From Ruminococcaceae bacterium UBA7075 (GTDB lineage: Bacteria > Bacillota > Clostridia > Oscillospirales > Acutalibacteraceae): DNA of 29,719 nt. Made by a program: the position numbers and the translations under genes. The stretch lies in contig DKZL01000054.1 of NCBI GenBank assembly GCA_002493635.1, forward strand, positions 1 through 29,719, in the 5' to 3' direction. Under the pieces are notes generated by a model that saw only the letters and a program-made list of their open reading frames with translations, did not search any database and had not been told where the DNA came from. Numbering within the stretch: position 1 is the stretch's first letter; each line of letters starts with the position of its first letter. This document shows, one piece after another, positions 1 through 7,674 of this stretch.

Positions 1-243
1 CTTAACAGAATCCTGAGCCTGCTTTTTTGTACCTACAAAAAGAACGCTCTTGCCTTCAGCAGAAATCTCACGAACAAAGTTGTAAGCTTCCTCGAGCTTC
101 TTAACGCTCTTCTGAAGGTCAATAATGTAGATTCCGTTACGCTCTGTGAAGATGTACTCAGCCATCTTAGGGTTCCATCTTCTTGTCTGGTGACCAAAGT
201 GAACACCAGCTTCGAGTAGTTGTTTCATTGATACTACTGCCAT
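1..243 (-). CDS. rpsB: 30S ribosomal protein S2, N-terminal part (runs off the left edge)
   Basis: The first 81 codons of ribosomal protein S2, a component of the 30S subunit. The translation begins MAVVSMKQLLEAGVHFGHQT, followed by RRWNPKMAEYIFTERNGIYI, which are hallmark S2 segments. The ATG at 241-243 follows an AAGGAGGA ribosome binding site at 251-259. The rest of the gene lies outside the window, and tsf would be expected next in most Firmicutes, though it cannot be seen. An extended -10 promoter and a leader with a possible hairpin lie upstream. Identity is certain from sequence recall; only the C-terminus is missing. Confidence 0.97.
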   Translation of the reverse strand, partial: MAVVSMKQLLEAGVHFGHQTRRWNPKMAEYIFTERNGIYIIDLQKSVKKLEEAYNFVREISAEGKSVLFVGTKKQAQDSVK

Positions 244-289
244 TTTTATATCCTCCTTAGGTTAAAACCTCCGCTGTGCTTTGTTTTTT

Positions 290-325
290 GACAGCCCAAT
301 AAGCAAAGCCTGCCACCCTGCTGTC
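290..325 (-). promoter_or_regulatory. Possible structured leader of rpsB
   Basis: The rpsB 5' leader contains GACAGC (290-295) pairing with GCTGTC (320-325) around a GC-rich loop. Ribosomal protein leaders are often autoregulatory, so an S2-binding structure is plausible. I do not recognise a specific Rfam consensus here. Confidence 0.35.
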
Positions 326-352
326 AAGCATCAGCGTGCGAAATGCTTATAT

Positions 353-380
353 ATTATACCATAAAAATGAAAAAAATCAA
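353..380 (-). promoter_or_regulatory. Extended -10 promoter of rpsB
   Basis: On the minus strand TTGATT (375-380), a 16-bp spacer, and TATAAT (353-358) preceded by TGG, giving an extended -10 (TGnTATAAT). It lies about 110 nt upstream of the rpsB start, leaving a transcribed leader. Confidence 0.75.
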
Positions 381-430
381 GTATTTTTTATAAAACACTT
401 GATTTTCATATAATTTTCTAATTCAGTCAA

Positions 431-1384
431 TTATTTCATATCAAAGAAACGTACATTACCGCAAGTTATAATGTAATTCTGAGTTTCATGCCAACCGCTT
501 GTACCGGTGTAAAATACCAATATTCTATGCTGAACAGCTGAATTATTCTGGTCAAATATGTAAGAAACTGCATCTTTAACATCCTGATTAGGCTCTTTAT
601 TTGTCGGAGCATAATACTGATATGTTGAAATTATTGTATCTATAGATGATGTGTTTGAACGGTTCATCGCATCTCTTATTGCCTGAGCAACAAGAGCACA
701 GCCGTTAAATCCCATTGAGCCGGCTTCGCCCATTACAAGACGCTCAAGCTTTGCTCTGTCATATGATGAAAGTGATACCGGTTTAGGGCTGTATGAATAA
801 TCAGGATTACTGATATTTATCAAATAACTACCGCTGTTTGAATTCTCAGTATATGATGAATCATTTGATGCACCGCTATTGTCGTTGTCAGAAGCCTCAT
901 TCTGTGATGATTCGTAATTATTTTCACTTACTTCTGATTCAAAGCTTTCAGCAACGCTTGTGTCGTGAGTTTCCGATTCTGTAATCGCCTCGGTTTGTAC
1001 TTCTGTTGCCTTCTCTGTAACTTTTTCAGTCACTTCGGGCTTTGTTTCCTCTGATTTGTCAGTGGTCTTCTCAATTTCTTTTGTTGTAGTCTCGGTAACA
1101 GGAGCCGTGGTTACAGGGATACAATTTTCAGTAATTACTGCTGAAAATTCATCAAGATTACCAACTGAAAAAGAAGCTGCTTTGCTGTCTTCAAATGCAT
1201 CAACGCCCGGTGCAAGAGTAGTAGTTGGAATAATGAGTGCAGTTGCAATAAGCACTGAAGCAATAGAAAAGGAAAATACCCTTAGCTTCTTTTTTGTTTT
1301 CGGGGATGAAGACTTCTTTGTTTGAATTTTATTTTCAGAAACAGCGTCTTCATTTCCGTAGTGTTTATATTTTGTAGCTCTCAA
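431..1384 (-). CDS. Membrane-anchored SleB-like cell wall hydrolase
   Basis: A 317-residue protein with a short basic cytoplasmic segment, one membrane segment (about residues 34-52, core VFSFSIASVLIATALII), a long Thr/Ser/Glu-rich low-complexity linker (about 85-190), and a C-terminal domain resembling the SleB/Hydrolase_2 family. That domain contains LERLVMGEAG, where Glu at about 220 is the likely catalytic acid, then ALVAQAIRDAMNR and a terminal aromatic segment. Family members cleave peptidoglycan, classically in spore cortex lysis; the stalk suggests a tethered enzyme facing the wall. I chose the TTG at 1382-1384 because AAGGGAGG (1393-1400) sits 8 nt upstream. A longer reading frame from 1417 would need another TTG with no such site. 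Domain call moderate; exact substrate unknown. Confidence 0.65.
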   Translation of the reverse strand: MRATKYKHYGNEDAVSENKIQTKKSSSPKTKKKLRVFSFSIASVLIATALIIPTTTLAPGVDAFEDSKAASFSVGNLDEFSAVITENCIPVTTAPVTETTTKEIEKTTDKSEETKPEVTEKVTEKATEVQTEAITESETHDTSVAESFESEVSENNYESSQNEASDNDNSGASNDSSYTENSNSGSYLINISNPDYSYSPKPVSLSSYDRAKLERLVMGEAGSMGFNGCALVAQAIRDAMNRSNTSSIDTIISTYQYYAPTNKEPNQDVKDAVSYIFDQNNSAVQHRILVFYTGTSGWHETQNYIITCGNVRFFDMK

Positions 1385-1672
1385 AAATTTGTCCTCCCTT
1401 GATTTTTGCACATTCAAATAAAATGATATTTGCCTGATTAATGTGCTTTGTCTTTAGTCGTAAAATTTTATCAAACACACAACATCAAATGTATTTAAAC
1501 ACAAATTATGTTAAAATGCAAGTCAAAGGCAACGAATTTTTTTGTAACATTTGTAATTTTACTGTAATATTTGTTTTTATAATTTCAATAAAAAATTATT
1601 CTTTGTTTATATTACACAATATAATTTACTATGGTTGGTTTATTTTGACCAAGTGTTAGAAAGTCAATTATT

Positions 1673-1960
1673 TTAAAAATTGTCCTTAAAACGTCTTTTT
1701 TTCTGCCTTTTTACAGGCTTTGGCATATTGCAGGACAGAATTATAGTATCTTGCCCAATAAGTTCAATTTTCTGCCACGGAATTATATAATCCTCACACC
1801 TTCCGAAAAATCCAAAAAATCCTGACCTGCCAAATATTATAAGAGATACGATTTTAGCAGTCTTAGTATCAACAATAACATCGTCTACAAAGCCTATTCT
1901 TGTTCCGTCGCAGGAACTGATTACCTCCTTATGCTTTAAATCTGTCAAATTGCAGTTCAT
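1673..1960 (-). CDS. YlmC/YmxH-family sporulation PRC-barrel protein
   Basis: A 95-residue protein matching the small YlmC/YmxH PRC-barrel family: LTDLKHKEVISSCDGTRIG, followed by FVDDVIVDTKTAKIVSLIIF and a beta-rich segment ending in a basic tail. The family is widespread in spore formers and named for sporulation, but its molecular role is not established. Two in-frame ATGs exist. AAGGAGA (1968-1974) is only about 2 nt from the first (1964-1966) and 7-8 nt from the second (1958-1960), so I use the second. It stands alone on the minus strand and is divergent from the DegV gene. Confidence 0.75.
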   Translation of the reverse strand: MNCNLTDLKHKEVISSCDGTRIGFVDDVIVDTKTAKIVSLIIFGRSGFFGFFGRCEDYIIPWQKIELIGQDTIILSCNMPKPVKRQKKRRFKDNF

Positions 1961-2012
1961 AACCATCTCTCCTTATACACAATATATATGCCTGAACACT
2001 AAGGTTAATTCG

Positions 2013-2041
2013 TTGACTTTTAGAGTTGTATTTGCTAAAAT
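2013..2041 (+). promoter_or_regulatory. Promoter of the DegV-family gene
   Basis: TTGACT (2013-2018), 17-bp spacer, TAAAAT (2036-2041) preceded by TGC, so an extended -10. It lies about 40 nt before the start codon. Confidence 0.8.
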
Positions 2042-2079
2042 GTATATACTATACATTAGTATATAAGGAGCTGAAATAT

Positions 2080-2949
2080 ATGGATTATATTTTTATGACC
2101 GATGCATCATGTGACCTTACATCTGCACAGGTAAATGAGATTGGCGTTGAAGTATTGCCAATGGAATTTGAAATGGAAGGAAAAAGCTATCTTCATTATC
2201 CTGATGCCAGAATGATGAGTTTAGAAGATTTTTATTCAAAGCTTAAAAGCGGTGTTTATTCAAAGACTACTCAGATTAACGTAAACGGCTTTGTTACAGC
2301 TTTTGAAAAATATCTCAAAGCAGGTATTGATGTAATTTACACAGGTATTTCAACCGGCTTAAGCGGAACATATAATACCTGCTTAATTGCCGTGCGTGAA
2401 TTGCAAGAAAAATATCCTGACAGAAAAATTATTGTAATTGACTCAAGATGTGATTCAGCAGGTCTTGGCTTTCTGATATATCTTGCCGGTCAAAAATACA
2501 AAGCAGGATGTTCCATTGATGAGCTTGCAGAGTATATCGAAACAACTCGTGACAGAATTTGCCATTGGTTTGTAGTTGAAGATCTGGATCAGTTAAAAAG
2601 AGGAGGAAGAATATCCGCAGTTACCGCAACATTTGGCAAGGCTTTGCAGATTAAACCGCTAATCGGAGTGGATGAAGTCGGACATTTATATAATGCTGCA
2701 AAGGTTCGTGGAAAAAGCAATGTTATTCCTACTCTTGTCAAGCATCTTGAAGCTGAGGGTGAAGATACTAAAAACAATCTGGTTTTTGTTGCTCATGCTG
2801 ACAATAAGGAAGGCGCAGAAGAGCTTAAAAAGAGGATTAAAGGAATGTGCAAAGAGGTACAGATTTGCGACATAGGTCCGGTTATCGGAACACACGTCGG
2901 TTCAGGTATGCTTGCTATTCTTTTCCTTGGTAAAAGAATAAATAAATAG
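2080..2949 (+). CDS. DegV family fatty-acid-binding protein
   Basis: A 289-residue DegV/FakB-type protein. These bind a fatty acid and present it to a fatty acid kinase for phosphorylation and entry into phospholipid synthesis. Visible hallmarks are the N-terminal MTDASCDLT, KTTQINVNGF, the strongly conserved GISTGLSGTYNTC, a LDQLKRGGRIS stretch and the C-terminal THVGSGMLAI. The reading frame could extend 18 codons upstream, but AAGGAG (2065-2070) lies 9 nt before the ATG at 2080 and the promoter -10 overlaps the longer version, so the shorter start is right. A strong terminator follows, so it is probably monocistronic. No FakA partner is in the window. Confidence 0.9.
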   Translation: MDYIFMTDASCDLTSAQVNEIGVEVLPMEFEMEGKSYLHYPDARMMSLEDFYSKLKSGVYSKTTQINVNGFVTAFEKYLKAGIDVIYTGISTGLSGTYNTCLIAVRELQEKYPDRKIIVIDSRCDSAGLGFLIYLAGQKYKAGCSIDELAEYIETTRDRICHWFVVEDLDQLKRGGRISAVTATFGKALQIKPLIGVDEVGHLYNAAKVRGKSNVIPTLVKHLEAEGEDTKNNLVFVAHADNKEGAEELKKRIKGMCKEVQICDIGPVIGTHVGSGMLAILFLGKRINK

Positions 2950-2961
2950 ATAAAGTCAATT

Positions 2962-2992
2962 AGTCCCCGTTCAGCCGAACGGGGACTTTTTC
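2962..2992 (+). terminator. Intrinsic terminator of the DegV-family gene
   Basis: A perfect 11-bp stem AGTCCCCGTTC (2962-2972) with GAACGGGGACT (2977-2987), loop AGCC, followed by a T-rich tract. Confidence 0.95.
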
Positions 2993-3013
2993 TTTTCTTT
3001 GACATCATTTCTG

Positions 3014-3100
3014 TTAGTCTCTTGAAAAATACAGAATACACATCAAACTAACTCCGATAAATGCACCTACAAATAATCCGATTATTAAACCTGTAATCAT
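3014..3100 (-). CDS. 28-residue membrane microprotein, DUF3789-like
   Basis: A very short gene: ATG at 3098-3100, AGGAGG 6 nt upstream, stop at 3014-3016. The product MITGLIIGLFVGAFIGVSLM plus CILYFSRD is almost entirely one glycine-zipper-like membrane helix (GxxxGxxxG) with a short charged tail. It resembles the tiny DUF3789 family found in Clostridia and their mobile elements. It faces the DegV terminator and is divergent from spoIIGA. The strong ribosome binding site and hydrophobic composition support a real gene. The function is unknown. Confidence 0.65.
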   Translation of the reverse strand: MITGLIIGLFVGAFIGVSLMCILYFSRD

Positions 3101-3120
3101 ATTTGCCTCCTAAACATATT

Positions 3121-3150
3121 TTGACATTTATTATTTTGTTTATATGTAAT
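3121..3150 (+). promoter_or_regulatory. Candidate promoter of spoIIGA-sigE
   Basis: A consensus TTGACA (3121-3126) lies upstream of spoIIGA. TGTAAT (3145-3150) gives an 18-bp spacer; AATAAT (3148-3153) would give 21 bp, closer to the long spacer of the Spo0A-activated B. subtilis spoIIG promoter. I see no clear Spo0A box, so the -10 assignment is uncertain. Confidence 0.4.
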
Positions 3151-3170
3151 AATTGATACGGTGATTAATT

Positions 3171-3971
3171 TTGAGGGTAATATATGTTGATGTTCTGATT
3201 GCTGTAAACGTATTTATTGATTTTATGCTTATTGTCTGCACACGAAAGTTTTTACATATTAAAGTAAAGTATATCAGAATGATACTGGGAAGTATCTTAG
3301 GCGGGATCTTAAGTCTTGTGGCACTTTTGCCAAGCATTATATTTCCTGTGAACATTGCAGTAGATATTATAAGTGCAGCTTTGATTATATTTGCATCGTT
3401 TGGTATTTGCAGTATTAAAACATTTATAAAACGGATTGCAGTATATTTTTCGCTTGTATTTTCATTTTGCGGAATAATGCTTGGAATATATACTGCTTTC
3501 AAACCGAAAGGAATGGCAATTTATAATGATATTGTGTATTTTAATATTTCCCCTGTACTTTTAATTATTCTTACTGTCATTTGTTATTATATACAATATA
3601 TAATACGAAGACTGACGAAAGGTGAAGACGGTTATGATATTTGTAATATTGAAGTAATAATCAAGGAAAACTCATATTCATTTCCTGCAAAGGTAGATAC
3701 AGGATGCAATTTAAAAGAACCTTTTTCGGGAGATTATGTTATAGTAGTCGAAAATCTATTAATTGATAATTACACTCCGTCTGACAATAATTCAAGAATT
3801 ATTCCATTTGAAAGTCTTGGAGGATGTGGAATAATCAGAGGATTTAAACCGGATGAAATAAAAATTGACGGAGAAAAAAAAGATAATTCTATTTATATAG
3901 GTATATGCAATAACGTTCTGAAGGGTGATATTAAAGCTTTAATCCCCTCAGAGCTTGCATATAAAAATTAA
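3171..3971 (+). CDS. spoIIGA: Sigma-E processing aspartic peptidase
   Basis: SpoIIGA, the membrane protease that removes the pro-sequence of sigma-E in the mother cell after asymmetric septation. The 266-residue protein has about five membrane segments in its first 145 residues, beginning YVDVLIAVNVFIDFMLIV, then a cytoplasmic protease domain. The aspartic protease signature FPAKVDTGCNLKEPF places catalytic Asp at 176, and ALIPSEL occurs near the end. Translation appears to start at TTG (3171), with GGTGA 6 nt upstream; no in-frame ATG precedes the conserved N-terminus. It sits 15 nt from sigE, its substrate, in the classical order. Confidence 0.95.
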   Translation: MRVIYVDVLIAVNVFIDFMLIVCTRKFLHIKVKYIRMILGSILGGILSLVALLPSIIFPVNIAVDIISAALIIFASFGICSIKTFIKRIAVYFSLVFSFCGIMLGIYTAFKPKGMAIYNDIVYFNISPVLLIILTVICYYIQYIIRRLTKGEDGYDICNIEVIIKENSYSFPAKVDTGCNLKEPFSGDYVIVVENLLIDNYTPSDNNSRIIPFESLGGCGIIRGFKPDEIKIDGEKKDNSIYIGICNNVLKGDIKALIPSELAYKN

Positions 3972-3986
3972 TTTTGAGGTGTTTTT

Positions 3987-4697
3987 ATGTTCTATCAAAA
4001 GTTTATAATTGCAATCACAAAACTTAAACTGATGTTTTTATCTGAAAATGCAATATTTTACATTAACGGAAGTGAAACACTTCCGCCGCCTCTGACTAAG
4101 GACGAGGAATATGAAATGATGCAAAGAATTATGAAAGGTGATAATTCGGCAAGGGAAAAGTTGATTGTTCACAATTTAAGACTTGTGGTTTATATAGCCA
4201 AAAAATTTGAAACGCCGAACGCAAGCTCAGAGGATTTGATTTCTATCGGTACAATAGGGCTTATCAAGGCTGTAAAAACATTTTCACCGGAGCGGAATAT
4301 TAAGCTTGCTACATATGCGTCAAGGTGCATTGAAAACGAGATATTGATGTATCTGAGAAAATCATCACAGCTTAAGAATGAAATTTCTATCGACGAACCG
4401 TTAAACACAGATTGGGACGGTAATGAGCTGCTGTTATGTGACGTTTTGGGAAGTGAGCCTGATACCGTCAACATAAATATAGAAAATGAAATTGACAGAT
4501 ACCTCGTGCTTGAAGCCGTTTCAAAGCTCAACGACAGAGAATGTATGATTATGGAATTAAGGTTTGGTCTTAACGGCAAAAAAGAACACACGCAAAAACA
4601 GGTTGCAGATGAACTTGGAATATCACAATCTTACATATCAAGACTTGAAAAAAAGATTATTAAACAGTTAAAAAAGGAACTCGAAAAGGCTGTCTGA
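3987..4697 (+). CDS. sigE: RNA polymerase sporulation sigma factor E (pro-form)
   Basis: The early mother-cell sigma factor, 236 residues. An N-terminal pro-sequence (about 1-25, hydrophobic and basic) precedes FYINGSETLPPPLTKDEEYE, the cleavage neighbourhood used by SpoIIGA. Region 2 includes NLRLVVYIAKKFE and the core-binding/-10 recognition segment GTIGLIKAVKTF. Region 4 ends with a helix-turn-helix, VADELGISQSYISRLEKKI. A GAGGTG site lies 5 nt before the ATG. It is co-transcribed with spoIIGA. Unlike many spore formers, no sigG follows; instead a dispersed repeat and a terminator do. Confidence 0.97.
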   Translation: MFYQKFIIAITKLKLMFLSENAIFYINGSETLPPPLTKDEEYEMMQRIMKGDNSAREKLIVHNLRLVVYIAKKFETPNASSEDLISIGTIGLIKAVKTFSPERNIKLATYASRCIENEILMYLRKSSQLKNEISIDEPLNTDWDGNELLLCDVLGSEPDTVNINIENEIDRYLVLEAVSKLNDRECMIMELRFGLNGKKEHTQKQVADELGISQSYISRLEKKIIKQLKKELEKAV

Positions 4698-4698
4698 G

Positions 4699-4800
4699 GC
4701 AGCCGGTGGGCTGCACTTGTCCGAGCAGATAACAAACATATGAAAATGTTCTTCTGTGCCCGACTGCAAAATACGAGTAAATTTCTATCAAGTAAAAAAG
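4699..4800 (+). repeat. Dispersed structured repeat, copy 1
   Basis: Begins two bases after the sigE stop. The perfect hairpin GCAGCC-GGTG-GGCTGC (4699-4714) is followed by a CCGAGCAGA..TCTGTGCCCG segment enclosing AACAT/ATGTT, then ACT..AGT, and ends AAGTAAAAAAG. Same architecture as the copies at 7548, 9858, 14868 and 14944. Its A-rich end merges with the hairpin at 4797-4819. Confidence 0.85.
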
Positions 4801-4824
4801 GTGAGTTCTCCCCACCTTTCTTTT
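4797..4824. terminator. Bidirectional terminator between sigE and the lipoprotein gene
   Basis: Stem AAAGGTG (4797-4803) with CACCTTT (4813-4819). On the plus strand CTTTTA follows, ending sigE. On the minus strand a TTTTTTACTT tract follows, ending the lipoprotein gene; that T-tract is the A-rich end of repeat copy 1. Confidence 0.75.
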
Positions 4825-4922
4825 ACATTATCGAAAATTACTTTTAAGTCGCAGTATTCGTACAAGTGCAGTTGTTGAAGTAGTTGTATCTTTCGTAATA
4901 AATTAAAACGGTATACAATTAT

Positions 4923-5255
4923 TTACAACAACTCGTCATCTGCATCTGACATATTGTTCTGGCTATCATTTTCATTTGTATTATCGGTAGCATTACGGTT
5001 ATCGTTATCGCCGTTATCAGCGTTTCCGTTAGCAGATGTTTTATCTTCCTCGTTGCCAATTATTCCATCTGTATCAGATACCGTTCCGTCGCCGACTACA
5101 TCGCTTGCAACCGTTGCAATCTGACTTCCAACATCAGAAACTGCTTTAGAAGCATTTTCAACAGCTGAGTTTTTGTTGTTGTTATCATTACCGCATCCGA
5201 CAAAACAGAATGACATCATAGCCGCTGCGGCAAGAACACACATAATTTTTTTCAT
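4923..5255 (-). CDS. Small low-complexity lipoprotein, function unknown
   Basis: A 110-residue predicted lipoprotein. The signal peptide MKKIMCVLAAAAMMSFCF ends in a lipobox FVGC, with Cys21 as the lipid attachment site. The mature part is short, acidic and dominated by Asn, Asp, Gly and Ser, with no recognisable domain; its composition suggests a flexible, disordered surface tether. AGGGTGAT precedes the ATG. It is separated from mscS by a hairpin just upstream, so it may be a separate unit or a partial read-through product. Confidence 0.75.
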   Translation of the reverse strand: MKKIMCVLAAAAMMSFCFVGCGNDNNNKNSAVENASKAVSDVGSQIATVASDVVGDGTVSDTDGIIGNEEDKTSANGNADNGDNDNRNATDNTNENDSQNNMSDADDELL

Positions 5256-5274
5256 ATATTATCACCCTAAAATA

Positions 5275-5306
5275 AATAATGGTGCTGTAAGTTCAGCACC
5301 ATTATT
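5275..5306 (-). terminator. Hairpin between mscS and the lipoprotein gene
   Basis: Perfect 13-bp stem AATAATGGTGCTG (5275-5287) with CAGCACCATTATT (5294-5306), loop TAAGTT. On the minus strand it is followed by an interrupted T-rich stretch. It lies 20 nt upstream of the lipoprotein start, so it may attenuate rather than fully terminate. Confidence 0.7.
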
Positions 5307-5325
5307 ATTAGCAATAATTTTAATT

Positions 5326-6120
5326 TTATTTATCATTTTTTAAAACAAGCATATGAGGATAAGGAATTGTAATGCTATTTTTGTCAAATGCAATTTTTAC
5401 ATTCTCCTGCATATAATAATAAACTGGATAATAATCATTCGGCTCTATCCAAAGCATCACAAGAATCTGCAAGCCGTTGTCAAGGTGCTCTCCCACAAAA
5501 ACAGTCGGCTGAGGATCAGACAAAATCATTTCATTTTCGGATATTACATACATTATAACATCTTTTACCTTTTGAATGTCATCCTCATAGCTGACAGTGT
5601 ATTTCAAATCAAGACGTCTGACTTCTTCCTTTGTGCAGTTGATTAAATTTTCTTTTGTCAAGTGTGAATTAGGTATTGTAACTGTTCGGTTGTCATAAGT
5701 ATTTATGGTAGTTGTAAAAATTTTAATGCTTACGATACTACCCTTAAGACCTTCAAACTCAATAATATCACCTGCAACAAACGGTTTGCTTATCAGAATT
5801 ATAACGCCGCTTGCCAGATTACTTAAGGTATCCTGCAAAGCAAGTCCCGCTGTAATTGCAGCTGCGCTGACAGCAGCAATAATGGAGTTTACATTAACAC
5901 CAAGGGTTGACAGAATAATAATAATGATAAATAAGTAAAGAATTGCTCTTGAAACAGAAATAATAAATGTAATGGCAGTCTGATCAATTTTTGTTCTGCT
6001 TAGAAGTTTTTTTAAAAATGAAATAATTAATTTTACAAAAACATAGCCGACAACAGCGATTATAATTGCAATAAGAATCTGAAAGCCAAAATTCTGAACG
6101 TTCTCAATGAATTTCCCCAA
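5326..6120 (-). CDS. mscS: MscS-family mechanosensitive ion channel
   Basis: A 264-residue small-conductance mechanosensitive channel, which opens under membrane tension to release solutes on hypo-osmotic shock. Three N-terminal membrane helices are visible: about 12-36, 52-75, and the pore-lining segment SIIAAVSAAAITAGLALQDT followed by SNLASGVIILISKPF. The beta domain follows with VAGDIIEFEGLKGSIVSI and VTIPNSHL. Length fits the compact MscS class. Translation starts at TTG (6118-6120), overlapping the last 17 nt of the upstream MORN-repeat gene, with GGTGA just upstream, which points to translational coupling. Confidence 0.93.
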   Translation of the reverse strand: MGKFIENVQNFGFQILIAIIIAVVGYVFVKLIISFLKKLLSRTKIDQTAITFIISVSRAILYLFIIIIILSTLGVNVNSIIAAVSAAAITAGLALQDTLSNLASGVIILISKPFVAGDIIEFEGLKGSIVSIKIFTTTINTYDNRTVTIPNSHLTKENLINCTKEEVRRLDLKYTVSYEDDIQKVKDVIMYVISENEMILSDPQPTVFVGEHLDNGLQILVMLWIEPNDYYPVYYYMQENVKIAFDKNSITIPYPHMLVLKNDK

Positions 6121-7522
6121 TTAAATCACCGTCCTGTATTAACTTTTCAAGTATCTTTTCTCCATTCTGCCAGACAGAAATAACAATATTGCCATCCTCA
6201 TCAAAAGCAACGCTTTTGCCGTTTCTTGCACCTTTGTTATAATTGCAGACATCAATCAGTCTGCCGTCCTTATCAAAACGTGCTCCGTATCCGTCGGGCT
6301 TGTTATCGAGCCACCTGCCTGCGTGCATTGTACTATCACTTAGACGATAACCTACGCCTGCTCCGCTGCGGTTATTTTCAATCCAGTTACCTACATAGTT
6401 AATATTTCCTGTTTTGTAATATCCTACACCAAATCCATCTTTACAATTATGCTTATACTCTCCTTCGTAGGCAGTAAGTCCGTCAGGGGTTACTGTTCTG
6501 CCTTTTCCGTGACGGTTTCCGGCTTCGTCCAGATCGCCGTAATAAAGATATTTTCCGGATGCAGTAACAATTTCTGAATCATTATTTATTTCAGTGCCGA
6601 TTTCAAGATTGTACTCATCATCATTTTTTTCTATTTCATCAGATTCAAGAGCATTTTGAACATCGATAACATCGCCGAACAAATTTTTATTTGTCTTTTG
6701 TGCTTCAACAAGCATATTCTGAATCATATCATAAGCTGAGTATCCATGCGCAGAACAATTGTTTGTTTCATCAGAACTTACAGGTAACTCAGCCGTGGTA
6801 TCATCTGATTCCTGAGGCATGCTTTCATTGATTTCATCAAGATAAACCACTTTTGTTATATCAAATTTTGCTTTTCCATTGACATCAAAGGATTTTTCAG
6901 TAAAAGCAAAGCCTTTTTGTTCAGTTTTGTTGGTATTTTTATCCTTACAAATATTATTATATGCAGCAACAAACCATATCATACCCGAATTTGTATATGC
7001 AAGAGCGGCACATTTATTTTCCGGAGATGATATTGACGGGAACAAATACTCGCACGTTTCGGATTTTGAAAAAAGATTTTTTTCAAATTTTAATCTTACC
7101 TCGCCGCTTTTAAAATCAGGGGAAATTCTGCAAACGGGCTTGTCTGAATTTTTATAATACTCTGTTTTAAGCCAATTATGTTTGTTATCAAAATATATAC
7201 GCTTATATACTGCTCCTGTTTCAGAATAATACAACACGCAATAAAATCCGCCGGATTCAATCTTTGCTGACTGATAAGGTCTGTTATTGCGTGTTACTTT
7301 CCATGAAAGCGGTGAACTGCTATTCATATTATATGAAATATTATAAGAGTCCGAATGAATTTTAACGTCAGTAACTTCTTTTTGAGCTGAACAGTCCGAA
7401 TTAAAGTAATTTGCACGCACACCAGCTAAGGCATCATCCTTGAAATCAAAATCTTCAAAATCTGAAACAAGGACAGAGTAAAAAATAATATTACTTGTTT
7501 TTACTTTAGAGTCTGATAACAT
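6104..7522 (-). CDS. MORN-repeat protein, function unknown
   Basis: About 472 residues. The C-terminal 150 or so residues hold several MORN-type repeats (YYGDLDEAGNRHGKGRTVTP, AYEGEYKHNCKDGFGVGYYK, YVGNWIENNRSGAGVGYR, then degenerate units). The N-terminal 270 residues are a hydrophilic domain I do not recognise, joined by an acidic linker. MORN arrays often mediate membrane or protein association. The frame stays open up to 7690, but that extra N-terminus is translated dispersed repeat and pfkA terminator. The ATG at 7520-7522 has AAAGGA about 8 nt upstream and is the credible start. Its end overlaps mscS by 17 nt, so the two are likely co-expressed. Confidence 0.75.
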   Translation of the reverse strand: MLSDSKVKTSNIIFYSVLVSDFEDFDFKDDALAGVRANYFNSDCSAQKEVTDVKIHSDSYNISYNMNSSSPLSWKVTRNNRPYQSAKIESGGFYCVLYYSETGAVYKRIYFDNKHNWLKTEYYKNSDKPVCRISPDFKSGEVRLKFEKNLFSKSETCEYLFPSISSPENKCAALAYTNSGMIWFVAAYNNICKDKNTNKTEQKGFAFTEKSFDVNGKAKFDITKVVYLDEINESMPQESDDTTAELPVSSDETNNCSAHGYSAYDMIQNMLVEAQKTNKNLFGDVIDVQNALESDEIEKNDDEYNLEIGTEINNDSEIVTASGKYLYYGDLDEAGNRHGKGRTVTPDGLTAYEGEYKHNCKDGFGVGYYKTGNINYVGNWIENNRSGAGVGYRLSDSTMHAGRWLDNKPDGYGARFDKDGRLIDVCNYNKGARNGKSVAFDEDGNIVISVWQNGEKILEKLIQDGDLIGEIH

Positions 7523-7547
7523 ATCATAATTCCTTTCAGGAAAATAA

Positions 7548-7642
7548 GCAACCAGTGGATTGCACCTACTCGGGCAGACAGCATCATATAGATACACACT
7601 TCTGTACCCGACTGTTTTCGAGCAGTTTCCTATAAAATAAAA
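7548..7642 (+). repeat. Dispersed structured repeat, copy 2
   Basis: Imperfect hairpin GCAACC..GATTGC, then CGGGCAGA...TCTGTACCCG, then ACTG..CAGT, ending TTTCCTATAAAATAAAAAT. The A-rich end abuts the pfkA terminator at 7648. It occupies the region between pfkA and the MORN gene, opposite to their direction. Confidence 0.85.
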
Positions 7643-7647
7643 ATACA

Positions 7648-7674
7648 GGGCGAACATTGTCCGCCCGTTTTTTT
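7648..7674. terminator. Terminator of pfkA
   Basis: Stem GGGCGAAC (7648-7655) with GTCCGCCC (7659-7666), three-base loop. A GTTTTTTT tract follows on the plus strand. On the minus strand, the pfkA direction, TGTATTTTTATTTTA follows. It probably works both ways. Confidence 0.8.

Noticed and set aside
1441..1659. 72-residue plus-strand frame in AT-rich DNA
   Set aside because: No ribosome binding site, composition of random AT-rich sequence, no family resemblance. The interval 1418-1672 shows nothing I can support.
3121..3153. Spo0A-type long-spacer promoter before spoIIGA
   Set aside because: The 21-bp option (AATAAT) is possible, but an 18-bp option (TGTAAT) fits equally well and no Spo0A box is visible, so the analogy is not claimed.
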